From Polytrichum commune (Eukaryota; Streptophyta; Polytrichopsida; Polytrichales; Polytrichaceae): DNA of 64,000 bases. The stretch is taken from positions 310,001-374,000 of the forward strand of contig OX485806.1 of assembly GCA_950295325.1 (NCBI GenBank). Direction: 5' to 3'. The notes under the pieces were generated by a model. The model worked only from the letters and a program-made list of their open reading frames with translations. It searched no databases and was not told the DNA's origin. Numbering within the stretch: the first letter of the stretch is position 1; the number at the start of each line of letters is the position of its first letter. Position numbers and translations under genes: made by a program. Shown piece after piece: positions 25,090 through 37,500 of this stretch.

Positions 25090-25860
25090 CAAAATGTAGC
25101 AAAATTTGGTGTCACACCAATAATTCTCGGCAAAGAAGGAGCCTAAACCTGCACCACCACAACAACAAACCAAAACCTGTGTCACATTGACCTTCACCTT
25201 GCAGACTCTTACACTGGGAGTTAAATCCCAACCTCGCATTTTGAAGAAGTGAGAAGAATGTTTTTCTTTTGAAATAGGTAGTTGGCAATATCAGCAACAT
25301 TCCTTCTCACTTGCTTCAAATTGCAACAAAATCTGGTATTTAACCAATAATTCTTGGCCAAGATGGACCCAAACCTGCACCACAACAACAAACTAAAATC
25401 TGTGTCACATTAGCCTTCACCTTCGAGGCTCCTACACTTGCGAGTCAAATCACAACCTCGCATGTAACCCAAGAAGGATGTCTTCTTTTGGAACAGGTAG
25501 ATGGCACCAGCTGCCAGCCGATCGGGTCGGCCGAGTTGAGGTGGCGTGCTATCTGTTCTGAAAGAAAACAAACAACAAGCAAGCTTGCAGAAGCTTGAAG
25601 TGGGAAATGCAAACACAATCCAAACAAAAAACCAACCTTGTTGCAAGGAGCTAAACTGCACGACGACGACAAACCAGCGTCACATTAGCCTTCTTTACCT
25701 CCGAGGCTCTTACACTTGGGGTCAAATCAGAACCTTACATTTACAGCAACAAGCCTAAGGTTTTCTTTTGGAACGGGTAAATGGCACCAGCTGCCAGCCG
25801 ATCGGATTGGCCGAGTTGAGTTGGCGTGCCCTCTATTCCGAAAGAAAGAAAAAAGGAAAA
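25090..25860. repeat. Three imperfect tandem repeats upstream of the UXS start
   Basis: The units start near 25.09, 25.32 and 25.60 kb, with periods of about 230-280 bp. Shared anchors are ACCAATAATTCT, AACCTGCACCAC, TGTGTCACATT, GCACCAGCTGCCAGCCGATC (25504 and 25784) and GGCCGAGTTGAG. They lie where the 5' leader or promoter of UXS should be. Each unit has a TGCAG-type sequence on the - strand, so alternative leader acceptors are possible. Confidence 0.75.
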
Positions 25861-27236
25861 AGAAAAAACAACAAGAAAATTACACTGCAGTTAGTTTCCT
25901 CCTCAAGCTCGGACGAGGCTTGAAGAAGCTCGACATGGAAACCCAAAACCAGAACCAACCTTTTTAGCGAGGTCCCACTTCCTGCCAAATTCTCACCAGC
26001 AAGATTCGCAATCTCCTCGACCTCTCAAGAAGAGAGTTCCCCAGCTTCAAAGCTTCCCTCTTTGATCTCCTCGCCTTAAAACCGCGTCCAGTCCTTTGCT
26101 TCCGCTGCCTCAGTCAGTGACCTCAACAAAAAAAAAATCTCTCTCTTCCTCTTCCTCTAATTAGCAAGCAAGCACCTGCTTGGAAGCTCACCGCAATCTT
26201 CACTGACTCTAGCTCCGCCTCTCATCAACTCTCTCTGCAGTTCACTATCCCCCCTCCCCCCCACCCCCAAGTCACCCTCCTTCACAAAAACAAGAACCCC
26301 ACTTAAGTAATCACTGCTACCTCGACCAGAAGCTCTCTGTTATGTGTTCCTCCAAGACTCACCACAAGGGGGCCAGAAGCTAACTTACACTAATTATGAG
26401 TTGTCAGAATTCCAAAGCAATTAGTGCCTTCCAGGTCCGACCTCCTGCAACCTCCACTGACTTATCCTCAACCTCCCTAAGTCCCTACCTCACTAACTTA
26501 ACCTCAACCTCCCCAAGTCTCTACCTCACTAACTCATAAACACCGGCCGTCACTAAACCCCAAGCCCAAACTACTTACACATTTAACTCAATCTTGCCAC
26601 AATGCTTCCATCCATGTTACATGAACAAATGCATCAACACACTGAGCAGCAACACAAATAACTTGTCTCTTGGGGTTTCTGTTTGAACTCTGAGAGCGCC
26701 TCTGAGAGATTGGGGGAGTTGTGATGAGGCGATACGCCGCGACAGCGAGTGAGGCAAAGCTTGTTGCGTTGGTAGCGATGTGGGGGAGCACGAAACGAGA
26801 TGCATGCACGTCGAGGGAGAGGGAAGTGGAAGTGGAGGTGGAGGTGGAGAGGAGGCGGTGAGTTAGCAGAGGCAGCTGGGAGGGCGAGAGGTGGCCATAA
26901 CTTCAGCTGCAGCTGCAGCTGCAACAGACAGACAGACAGAGAACACAGACAGGCTCCCTTTCCCACCGGCGTGGGGTGGATGAAAGAGATGGTGGCTGGA
27001 TGGATGAATCTCTTCATCCTTCCGTGAGGGGTGTTTTTGGGAGAAGAGGGAGTTATCGCATACAAAGCGTACCTCTCACCCACCCAACATTAAAACTTGA
27101 CCCCCTATAGGTTTGTTGTCGATTTATCTCAAATAAATTGGGTTGGATTAGTTTGGGGTATTTTAAGTTAATTCATATGTCAAGTCAACTAAAATTAGTA
27201 ATATATGAAGTTGCACATTGTTTCAGGGCTTTTATG
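25861..27236 (-). promoter_or_regulatory. Probable UXS promoter and leader region
   Basis: On the transcribed - strand this is GA-rich (runs of GAGAGAGA near 26.14 kb) and GC-richer than the surroundings, with a GCTGCAGCTGCAGCTG run near 26.91 kb and AGAC repeats. No coding family is recognised in the open frames. The transcription start cannot be placed from sequence alone. Confidence 0.3.
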
Positions 27237-27530
27237 TTGGAGGATTGAGAGGTACGTTCATATGCGATAAATCCCTCTCTCTCTCCACGTTTCTCATGGT
27301 GGTGGTGGAAGCGAGGGAATAATTGCATACAAACGTACTTATCATTCATCCAACACAATAGTGTTAAAACAACATGCAACACGAAAGTCACTTGATTCAA
27401 TTTCACATCGGAATTCATTTCGTCTAGTCCAAATCATTTGAGATAAATCAAACACCAACTTGTAGGGGTCTGAGTTTTTATGTTGGATGGATGAGAGGTA
27501 CACCCCTATGCGATTAGTCTCGCTCTCTAT
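27037..27530. mobile_element. Nested inverted-repeat elements (GAGAGGTAC...ATATGCGAT family)
   Basis: An inner element at 27236-27354 has inverted ends of about 42 bp, from GTTGGAGGATTGAGAGGTAC to the inverse at ATCATTCATCCAAC. An outer inverted pair, about 27050-27155 and 27420-27520, carries the same GAGAGGTAC / GCGAT ends plus a TTTATCTCAAA block. A related single end lies at 45955-45990. There is no coding capacity. A MITE inserted into a relative of itself would explain the nesting. Confidence 0.7.
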
Positions 27531-27750
27531 GGTTGGTGGTAATGTTTTCTCTAAATGTCTTGTGGTTATGTCTAATCATCCCACTACATTGTTCACAATA
27601 TTTAGTGTCATGACAAATAATAATCTATTTGCAAAGGCTTACACTAAATTATGTAGAGGTCTTGAATTGTTAGTGTTTGTTAAATTTTGACCTAGTTTGT
27701 AATGGGAAGTCATAATTAGTTTTTATTATCAATAATTCATTTTCATACTC

Positions 27751-27780
27751 TCTCTCTCTCTCTCTCTCCCTCTCTCTCGT
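27751..27780. repeat. CT dinucleotide microsatellite
   Basis: A CT repeat of about 28 bp with one interruption. It sits at the left border of the large direct duplication. Confidence 0.9.
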
Positions 27781-29504
27781 GAAGTTTCAAATGATGAAAA
27801 TTGATTTTGAAGTCTAGGTAGTCAAACAACTTAATTCCCTAGAATATTAGCCCAACCACACTTACTGGTGCAGACCAACAATGAATGATTCCTACAAGCA
27901 CTAGTTACATCTATTGGCTCTCACTGGCCAAACCAACTCTAAAAGAGGCTCCTACTGGTAGGAGCCGTTCACTAGTAGCCCACACCAATAAGTGTGGGTG
28001 AACTATAACATAGCAACAACCGTCTCTATGCAAAAGAAGCTAACATCAACTTGCCAGTCCAATTGCAGACAAACTTGAGACTCCTAATACTACATAGTTA
28101 CAATATGATGATCCAATTGAAGAAAACATTAATACTATCTTGTTATTGTGATAGTGAATGATCAAAATAGTGTGGAATGACTATATTAACATGGGGCAAC
28201 CTAATTGCACATATCATCAATGTAGTTGGCATCAACACGATGCCATGTCTCCACAAATATAAGGAGTGCTTTTGGGAGCCCATATTTACAGCAAGTGGAG
28301 ACAAGTGCAAGGTCGAGAAACGTAAGTTTAAATTTAGGTTTTAGGCCATGCAAAACTTTTCGGAACAAATCCAAAAGGAAATGGGTTTTGACTTGGATCA
28401 TCGTGGTAGTCAAGGGTCCATTTGTCTCAAAATTATGTAAACAATTGTCAATGGTGCAGCATGGCATGCCTACATGTAACCACTATCTGTTCATTACTTG
28501 TCCATTTAGGGTGAGTTTCCATGTAGGCCGCTCACCCACCAGATTCTAGATAAGAGTGGGCTGGAGGTGTTCAGATGTAATAAGCATAAGCCCTTGTGTA
28601 ACCACATTATGGTGGTCCGTTAGAATGTGGAGGGCCTTATTTACACGCTGCTAAACTTTCATACTTCCACTAAAGAATCTTTAATCTAGAAATGTTGGTC
28701 ACCGAAAGATTAACCCTTAAACGACAGAGCAAGCCCGAGGGGCTTGATTTCTACATAATCTTCTCTGTAGTTCTTCCGGTACTCAACTTTTCACTTATTT
28801 TTTGATATCATTCTAATCACCTTCTTATGATACATTCACAAAGTGAACTTTTACAATTGAAATCACAATTTGTATGAGTGATTTGTGCTTTGAAAGGATT
28901 GTGGTAGGTAGGTTGGGGTTGCACACAACCTTGTAGGAGGTTGCAAGCTCATCATTGATTGGCTCATTCATGATGCCCAAGTTCAAAAAGTGCACTATTC
29001 ATGATGCCCAAGCATAAAAGATGCCGTGATCCAATTTGGGGCTGCCCGCCCAAGCCATGAATTGTCGTTTAAGGGTTAAGACCGGGTGAAGACTCAAGAG
29101 AATCATTGTTGGTCTAGAATTCCATCCTCAGTGATTGGGAGGAGGAGGTTAGCAGGTGGGATTGGATTTGAGAAAACGAGAGTAGCTAGTTGGCACATAC
29201 AAACCCTTACCCATTAAATTCCCTTTACATTTGGGTGGGTTTTTCCTTATTCCCGGTAGAATCTAGTGGACGAGCGGCTTACATGGACCCTCACCCTTAT
29301 TCATCATTGTGTCCATAGTTTTAACCAATAATCCTTTTTTCTTTATGAACGAACACACACTAATTCATCCATTGTTCATGCATTGTTCATCCTAAATTGG
29401 TGTGGGCGCATGTAAACTAGGACAAGGCTTGGATGAAATCATGAGCCTCCTATTACTAGATATCACAATTGTGATGGCCAAAGCTACATTTTTTGTCTAA
29501 TTAG

Positions 29505-30002
29505 TGTGGGTTATCATTTGGAGTTACGCATTGCTTTAACATTTTACTGAGAGTATCAGTTTTTACCTAGATAACATGAGTACACGAAACAGTCTTATTA
29601 GTGTGGGTGTAAATATTAGCTTAGAAATAATTAGCGTGGGCCACACTAAATTTTTTAATCAACATGGGTCCAAGACCCCAGGTCTTCCCCTAACCCTTTA
29701 TGAAGACTTCTGACCAAAACACTCAAATATTATTTATAGGCCAAAAGTAGCACAAAATAGAATAACCATCCATGTTAATTTTCTAGAACAACAATTAATG
29801 TGACCCAAGATAATTTTCTACTAGAGATTTAGTGTAAGCTGAAAATTAGCGTGGGCTCTACAAAACTATTGTGGCCACAAGTAATAGGACTATTTAGTGT
29901 AGATAGTATGCACACTAAAGAATATCATATAACTTAATTGGTAAAATATATATATATATTGGTGAAACATTATAGCAAGACGTAACTCCTAATGGTAACC
30001 CA
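29505..30002. mobile_element. GTGTGGGTTACC-family element inside unit 1
   Basis: The left end AGTGTGGGTTATCATTTGGA is matched by an inverted right end, where TCCTAATGGTAACCCACACT lies near 29985. The similarity runs for about 45 bp inward through a GCATTGCT..AACATTTTACT block. The corresponding copy in unit 2 spans about 35330-35730, so the insertion predates the duplication. Confidence 0.6.
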
Positions 30003-30282
30003 CACTTCTTAGACATATATGGTGTAGAGGCTCATCTCCTTGAGCTAGGCTCCCACCAATATTGCCAAGGAAAAAAGGGTTCGGTATAGATTTGACACCC
30101 ATAAGTTTGTGACTGATTCCTCTCAAGTGGGTTTTTCTATACTAATTTGGGATCTCTAATGTTAATTCCATTGGAAAAGCATCTAAATTATGAAATCCAC
30201 ATGTTATAATAGAGTTGACTATGTTTTCATCTTGGGTAACATTGGTGGGGTCCATCTCAAAGAGGTGGGCATCTAGCCCCAT

Positions 30283-30326
30283 GCCCAATGTTTAGGGTTT
30301 AGGGGTACCCTAAACCCTAAACCCTC
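30283..30326. repeat. Telomere-like TTTAGGG / CCCTAAA palindrome
   Basis: TTTAGGGTTTAGGGGTACCCTAAACCCTAAACCC: two forward telomere-type units meet two to three reverse units around a GGTACC centre. It is an interstitial sequence far too short to be a telomere. A second short CCCTAAA run lies near 59255 in a remodeler intron. Confidence 0.75.
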
Positions 30327-33300
30327 ACCTCTCAACGGGCTTCAATCAAATTTAGTACGGTATGTGAACAATGAACATTATCTTCAAATAAAGTGGTAAT
30401 TCATAAATTATATTGCTTAACATAACATAACATAACTTAGGATATCACGTAATTTGTAGAATATCTCTAAAATGAGAGAGTGTCTATTCATAAAAATAAA
30501 AAGGGAATGAATGAGTTTCATACATCATTGATCATTACATAATTGTAATTTCGCAGATGATTGATTCATTTTATTCACGTGTCCAAAATAGTTCACATAT
30601 TTAATGTCAACTTTGATTAATTATTTCTACTTTAAAACTAGTTATGATGCGCAATGTTATTGTGTGAATAATACACCATTTCATCTTATCTTCTCATCAT
30701 CCCTCCAAACCATCTCCTTAAACAAGAATCTCTCAATGTTCGATTCCTCACTCTTTGAAATAGGTATAAACATCACCCATAAATGTTAATGACTTCCACT
30801 CCAATCAAGGGAGTTGCCATAGGTTGACAATAGGTTGGCAGAAAATGCGGCAATGTTCAATAATTTATTAATTAAAAAAAGGCTAAGGCGGTCTATAAAA
30901 AACATTCATGAAAAGTTAGGCAAACATATATTTATGTATGTATTGATTTAGACACATAACATATCTTACATAAAAATCCATGTATTGTAATTTGTTTTTC
31001 ATTCATTCATGGCAGGTAAGTATAGTATGTGATGTGAACTTTAGGGTTTAGGTGACACCTTCTTAGTGTGCTAACTACGGTTGTGAGGGGGTTGTGAACG
31101 CTTTATTATGTCCTTTTCCGCTCATGTACGATAGAGGTTGTTTGTGAATTTACATGCATGGCTAAGAGCCAAAGGCAAATTGGTCATATCTTCCATCTCA
31201 TTGACAAGAATGTGAGAATATGGAGTATTGCAAATGATATTGAAGTTTTGAATGCCCAAGATTTCCATGCGCCAATTTTTTTGATATCGAGACATTTTGA
31301 TAATTAGTTTTCCTTTCATTTAGGGTTTTGAGTTTAGGCCATTGACCCAACATATATATATATATAACAAAAATGAATTATTTATATTTTCCACCCAAAT
31401 TGGCCTACGGTATTCAACACAACCCTAAACCAAAACCCTAAACCCTCAATTTAAATCAAATGGGGGGAGCTGGGGACAAGTGATGAGTGCTAAGAATGTA
31501 TTGGTGTATAAGACATATATGCATGTACTTAAATATGTAACACATGTACAATGCCAACCTCGAGTGCTCAAGAATTTTGTGCTAGGGATTTGTGATGTCT
31601 TCATAAACTTATTCATTGGGACAATGAAATTGTACTAAACTATTCTAGACCTTGAATATGATCAAGTATAGATTATTTGATTCTAGAAACTACGTAAGAG
31701 ACCCCAAATTAGTCTAGTGGACTTTAATATATATGAACCGGCCTTAAATGTATAGGAGACTTGTTTTCAGTATAGCCCCTTTGTCTATGATGGATGAGCT
31801 TACGCAAACGCCACAAATTCCAAGCCATGGATTTGTGGTAATCATGCAACTTGAAGGTGAAAATATGTTGGAAGACCTCTATAATTAAGAGAAAAAGAAT
31901 TCTTGAGCATATTTGACCCTAGAAGTGGCATCAGAGTTCATGACATATTCCACTACGACTAAGCTGCCAAAATGTAGAAGCCATAAACTTATAAGGAGAA
32001 GGTTAATATCAGACTCCTACCATGGTTGTCACGAATCTTAAGCCATTAAGCCTATTTGATGTAGATCCATAATGACTTAGGCCATCGTGAGTTTACCTTA
32101 AGATTGTGCTACAATGCGAAAGATGGACCCACCAACTATGTCTAGTAATGGAAAGTCACTCAAAGTGGGAACACCTATCATCCAAAGCATGAATCAGTTT
32201 GCTATGTATGACATAGAATGTTAAGGTGTTAATCAACAAATATTCTTGACAAAATTAGATTGTGAATTGAATCTCAAAAAGTAGCCCTCATGTTTTGAAT
32301 CTCCAGGGTTCAAGGGAGGATCTAGCGATGACCATGGCAAAACATTGTAGCAATGCATTATTCGGGGAGATTGTCTTGGGATTAAAAAATGGGAATGAAC
32401 AATGAATTCCTAAGAAATGTGGTGTTGTTGTTAGTTGAGACTATTTTTTATTGAGTGAAATTAAATTCATGAATACATGGTCATTTACATAGTTTTCAAG
32501 AAATTTAGTGCATGCTCTAAGGAGTTTGTACAGTGATACAAACTTATATCAAAACACATACTTGTCAGTAAATAATGTCCAGTGTCCATACTTTTAGTGA
32601 ATAGTGCCAAGTGTTGGTACTTTTAGTGAATAGTGTTGCTATGAATAGTATTTGTAATGAAGATTTTTTCTTAAAATAACATTTATAGTGAATAACACTA
32701 GGACGAACAATACATCCTAGATCTTTTGGTGGCACTAATTCAATAATGTAAACAAATTTGGCATCACCTTCACTAATTTCCCGCACTCACTATTAGCCCT
32801 CCCTCATTAAGTGGAATAATCAATGAGTCATGGGCACTCAACTCACCATGTTCGGAATTGAGTATTTGTACCTAGATTTAGGCTTTGAATGTACTAAATT
32901 TTAGTGTTCATCATGAGACCCACCTTTAGAACCCTCATTTCTTTTGATTGCTTGCAAGTTGTCACATATTAGTCACTTTTTGGGGGTAAAGCAACACAAC
33001 AAAGTGTAATGTTGTTGGTGAAATTACTGCATTTGATTATGGACTAGATGACCATCAAGAGGAGAGTGGATGATGAGCCACAGGAACGCTAAGACATCCA
33101 CCTACTTGAGCTAGTTATTGTTCATAACCGATATGCTTGTAAAATACTATGCGAAGTATGGATGATGTTTGTGTCTTCATGGATGAAAAATATTGCGAGT
33201 TCTAGCAATCGGTCTACTCTTGGATGAGCTATTGGTTATGGCATTTAGTATGGGTCATGGGTCACATAAGGTCAAAGGTCAATACTTAAGATATTAAGAG

Positions 33301-34545
33301 GTGAGAGGAGGCAACAAAGCCTCTCACGGATGCTACATCATGATGTGAAAGGAAACCAAAAGCCAAGTAATTACTAAAATAGACATGCCTAATTCAATTC
33401 CTTATCGTAACCAAACACATGCATTTGAGTGATGTGTTTTGTGTGTGTGTGTGGTTGGTTGGTTGTGCATTTAATAATGGACACTAAAAAGACACGTGTT
33501 TAAAAGAAATTGGATTGCATGCTAAAAAAAACATATCAACCATTATAGGCTCATCAGACTATGCTCAACATAGTTGGGGGGGGGGTATACAACTATTTAA
33601 CAAAGCACGAGATTTTTCACTGTGAATAAAATATTCAAACGAGCTCCAAGAATTATAAAGAAAGTTGCTATAACCTTTATTTAGATTTGCTAACCATCTT
33701 CTTACTAATTGTGTGAACTTTCATATTCTAGGATAAATAGGCTAGTTGGAAAGTAACCATTTAATACTCATACACACTAAACCAAAGGACAACCCTCTAG
33801 ACCACAAAAGAACCACCTCGTCACCAAACCCCAAGTACGAACAAACATGTTAAGAAAGGCCTCTTCCGACATAGGACTACTCTTAGGACCGGTTCACAAG
33901 AAGACCCAAGTCCTAAGTCCCAAGGTCACTTGAGGTCAATATGTGCAATCTCAACCATTAAACGCTTGGAAGTTGGGACACATCACTTCACATGGGGTCC
34001 CAAGCATGACATGGATGCCTACATGGCAACACTTTCCGGAAGAGAGACTTCGGACTTGTGTTGAGAGTTGAGACAGTAAAAATGCTAGACCCAACTCTCA
34101 ACACATATCCTAAGAGTTTTTTTCATAAAATAATCAAGATCTAACTTTAATGAATATTAACCATATTCTAATGGTTTCTTGAGGCTCAAAAGTTGGGACT
34201 TTACCTCCATGTTGGAACTTGGGACTTGGGACTTGGGACCCCATTTGAACCAACCCTTAACATGAACAAGGATTATGTCCCATACACCTTCGCCACATCG
34301 AATGCATTCATTTCAGTTGAAGTATTTGACCTTGTGTTTGTGTCATCGGCCTTGATTAATAACTATGTCGATTCTCTCAATCCAGATGGTCCAAAGGGTA
34401 ACACCCCATAAGAGGAGGTGCCAAATATTCTTCCACTTGGCCAATCTTTTGTGGATGTTATCTGCCCAAAACACTTGCTTCCAAGCAAACATATTGAAGT
34501 TATGTTACGGTTGCAATTGAGGTAAGAGCAATTCATTTCCAACCC

Positions 34546-37500
34546 CTCTCGTGAAATGAAGTTGATTTTAAAGTCATGGGAAGCCGTACATCAATTTGGT
34601 GTCAAACAAACTAATTCCCAAGAATTATGGAGTGGTAGTGATCTTTGTGACATAGAAGCTAAATATCAACTTGTTGGTCCAATTGAAGAAAGATTCAAGA
34701 CTGCCTAGTACTACACAGTTACAATTCAATGATCCAATTGAAGAAAACAAACTGACATTACTTTGTTATTGTAATACTAAACAATCAAAATAGTTTACAT
34801 CATCCAAATATTAGTGTGGGGCAACCTAATTGCACATATCATTAGTGAAGTTGGCATCAACATGGCGCCATGTCTCGACAAATGTAAGGACTCCTTTTGG
34901 GAATCCACATTTGTAGCAAGTGGAGACAAGTGGAAGGTCAAAAAACTTACGTTCAAATTTAGGTTTAAGGCCATGCAAAACCTTTTCGGAATAAATCTAA
35001 AAAGCATGTGGTTTTTAAGACGCCGAGACGCTAGTCAAAGGGTACATTTGTCTCAAAATTAAACGATGGTCAATGGCCCATCCTGGCATGCCCGCATGCA
35101 ACCCACATTCATCCATTATTCATCCATTGTGTCCATAGTATTAAACTACGATCCATTTTTTCTTTAGGATTGAACACACACATAATTCATCCACGGTTCG
35201 AGTCCTAATTTGATATGGGCGCATGTATAACTTGGTTTGGACGGGGCTTGGATGAAATCACAAGCCTCCTATTATTGGATAGCCCAAGTGTGATGGCCAA
35301 GGCTACCATTTTATTTTGGTTCTAATTAGTGTGCCTTACCATCTCGGGGTTACGCATTGCTATAATGTTTTATTGGGAGTATTATTTTGTACCCAAATAA
35401 CATAAGTGCACCGAATATTGTTTTAATGTCACTTGCTATTTGGAATTACATGATATTATAATTATTTACTATGTCTTTCGTTTTTTTCCAACAAAGGCCA
35501 AATTGGTGGTTTGGACATCATAGAACATTAACACCTTTACTTGGTTAAAAAATTACATTAACAATAAAAAGACATTACATCGTGTACCTCCAAATTGTGA
35601 GTGACACTAAATATGATATTTAGTGTAGCTAGTATGCACACCGAAGAATATGATACAATTTAGTTGGTAAAAGCGATAATGTCAGTAAAACATTATAGCA
35701 ACACGTAACTCCAAATGATAACCCGCACTAATTAGATATATATGTTGTAGACGCTCATCTCTTTGAGCTAGGCTCCCACCAATATTACCAAGGCAAAAGA
35801 GGCTCAATATAAACTTGACACCCATGAGTTTGTGATTGATTCCTCTCAAGTGGGTCTTTCTACACTAATTTGGGACCATTGATGTTAATTCCATGGGCAT
35901 GCCATCTAAAACATGAAATCCACATGTTATAATAGAGTTGACTATGTATTCACCTTGGGAAACATTGGTGTTGGGGGAAGGGGGGACTCAAAGAGGTGGG
36001 TGTCTAGCCCTAGCCCCCAACTAATCATCACGAACTCTCACTAGGCTTCAATCAAATTAAGTGAGGTATGTGAACGGTGAACCTATGATGAATGTTAACT
36101 TCAAATAAAGTGGTAATTCAACAATCATGTTGCCTAACATAACATAACAAAACCTAAGATATCACGTAATTTGTAGAAATTCTTTAAAATGAGAGAGTGT
36201 CTATTTATAAAAATAAAAAGGAAATGAATGATTTTCATACATTATTGACCATTACATTGATAATCATCACATAATTGTAATTTTGCAGATGATTGATTCA
36301 ATGACCTATTTTGGAATAGGTCACATATGTAATGTCAAGTTCGGTTAATAATTGCTATTTTAAGACAATTATGATGTACAATGTTATTGTTTGAATAACA
36401 CACCCAATTCATCTTATCTTCTAACCATCCCTCAAACCATCTCCTCAAACAAGAATCTCTCATTGTTCGTTTCTTCTCAATCACCTCAAATATTTAACCA
36501 AATCGCATTTTAAAGTTTCCTCGCTTTTTGGAATAGGTATAAACATCACCCATAAATGTTAATGACTTTCACACCAATCAAGGGAGTTAATCCAATCAAG
36601 CCTTAATTTAAAACCCAATCCACAAGGGGGGAGTTGGGGACAAGTGCTAAGTGCTAAGAATGTATTAGTGTATAAGACATATGTGCGTAGGATCCAAAAC
36701 ATGAGTAATGCATGTACTTAAATATGCATATACTTGAATATGTAACAAATGGACATGCCTACCTCGAGTGCTCAAGAAATTGGGCTAGGGAGTTCATGGT
36801 GTCTTCATAAACTCATTCACTGGGACATCAAAATTGTAGTGATTTATTCTAAAACTTGAAAATGATTAAGTATAGATTATGTGCTTCCAAAAAGAACAGG
36901 AGAGACCCTAAATGAGTCTAGTGGACTTTAATAGAAATGAATCAACCTTCAACGTATAGGAGACCTGCTCTCACTATGACCCCTTCATCTATGATGGATG
37001 AGCTTACACAAATGTCACAAATCCCAACCCAAGGATTTGTGGCAATCATGTAAGTTGAAGGTGAAAATACGCCGGAAGACCTTACAATTAAGAGAGAAAA
37101 AAAATCTTGAGCATATTTGACCCATGAAGTAGCATCAAAGTTTGTGACATATTCCACTAAGACTAAGCTGCAAAAATGCAAAAGCCGTGAACCTATAGGG
37201 AGAAGGTTAATATCAAACCCCTAACATGGTGGTCGTGAATCCTAAGCCATTAAGCCTATTTGATGTAGATCCATAGTGACTTAGGCCATCGTTAGTTTAC
37301 CTTAAAGATTGTGCTACGATGCAAAAGATGGACCCACCAATTATGCCTAGTCATGGAAAGTCACTCAAAGTGGGAACACCTATCATCCAAAGCATTAATC
37401 AATATGCTTTGTACGACATAGAATGTTTAGGTGTCAAACAACAAATATTCTTGACAAACTTAGATTGTGAATCGAATCTGAAAAAGGTAGCCCTCATGTA

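Larger units (their letters stand above)
27780..34545. repeat. Large direct duplication, unit 1 (no gene recognised)
   Basis: Long collinear similarity with unit 2. Anchor pairs are GGGGCAACCTAATTGCACAT at 28194/34816, GAGCTAGGCTCCCACCAATA at 30037/35767, GCTAAGAATGTATT at 31490/36652, GGGAACACCTATCATCCAAA at 32167/37372, TATTCAAACGAGCTCCAAGA at 33632/39650 and CCAAAACACTTGCTTCCAAG at 34467/41051. Offsets vary between 5.2 and 6.6 kb because of insertions and deletions. Neither copy holds a gene I recognise; open frames are broken differently in the two copies. Confidence 0.8.

Noticed and set aside
32565-32786. Similar short - strand frames at this site and at 38639-38824 as a conserved gene pair
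   Set aside because: The similarity is explained by the large duplication; start and stop positions and reading frames are not conserved between the two copies.
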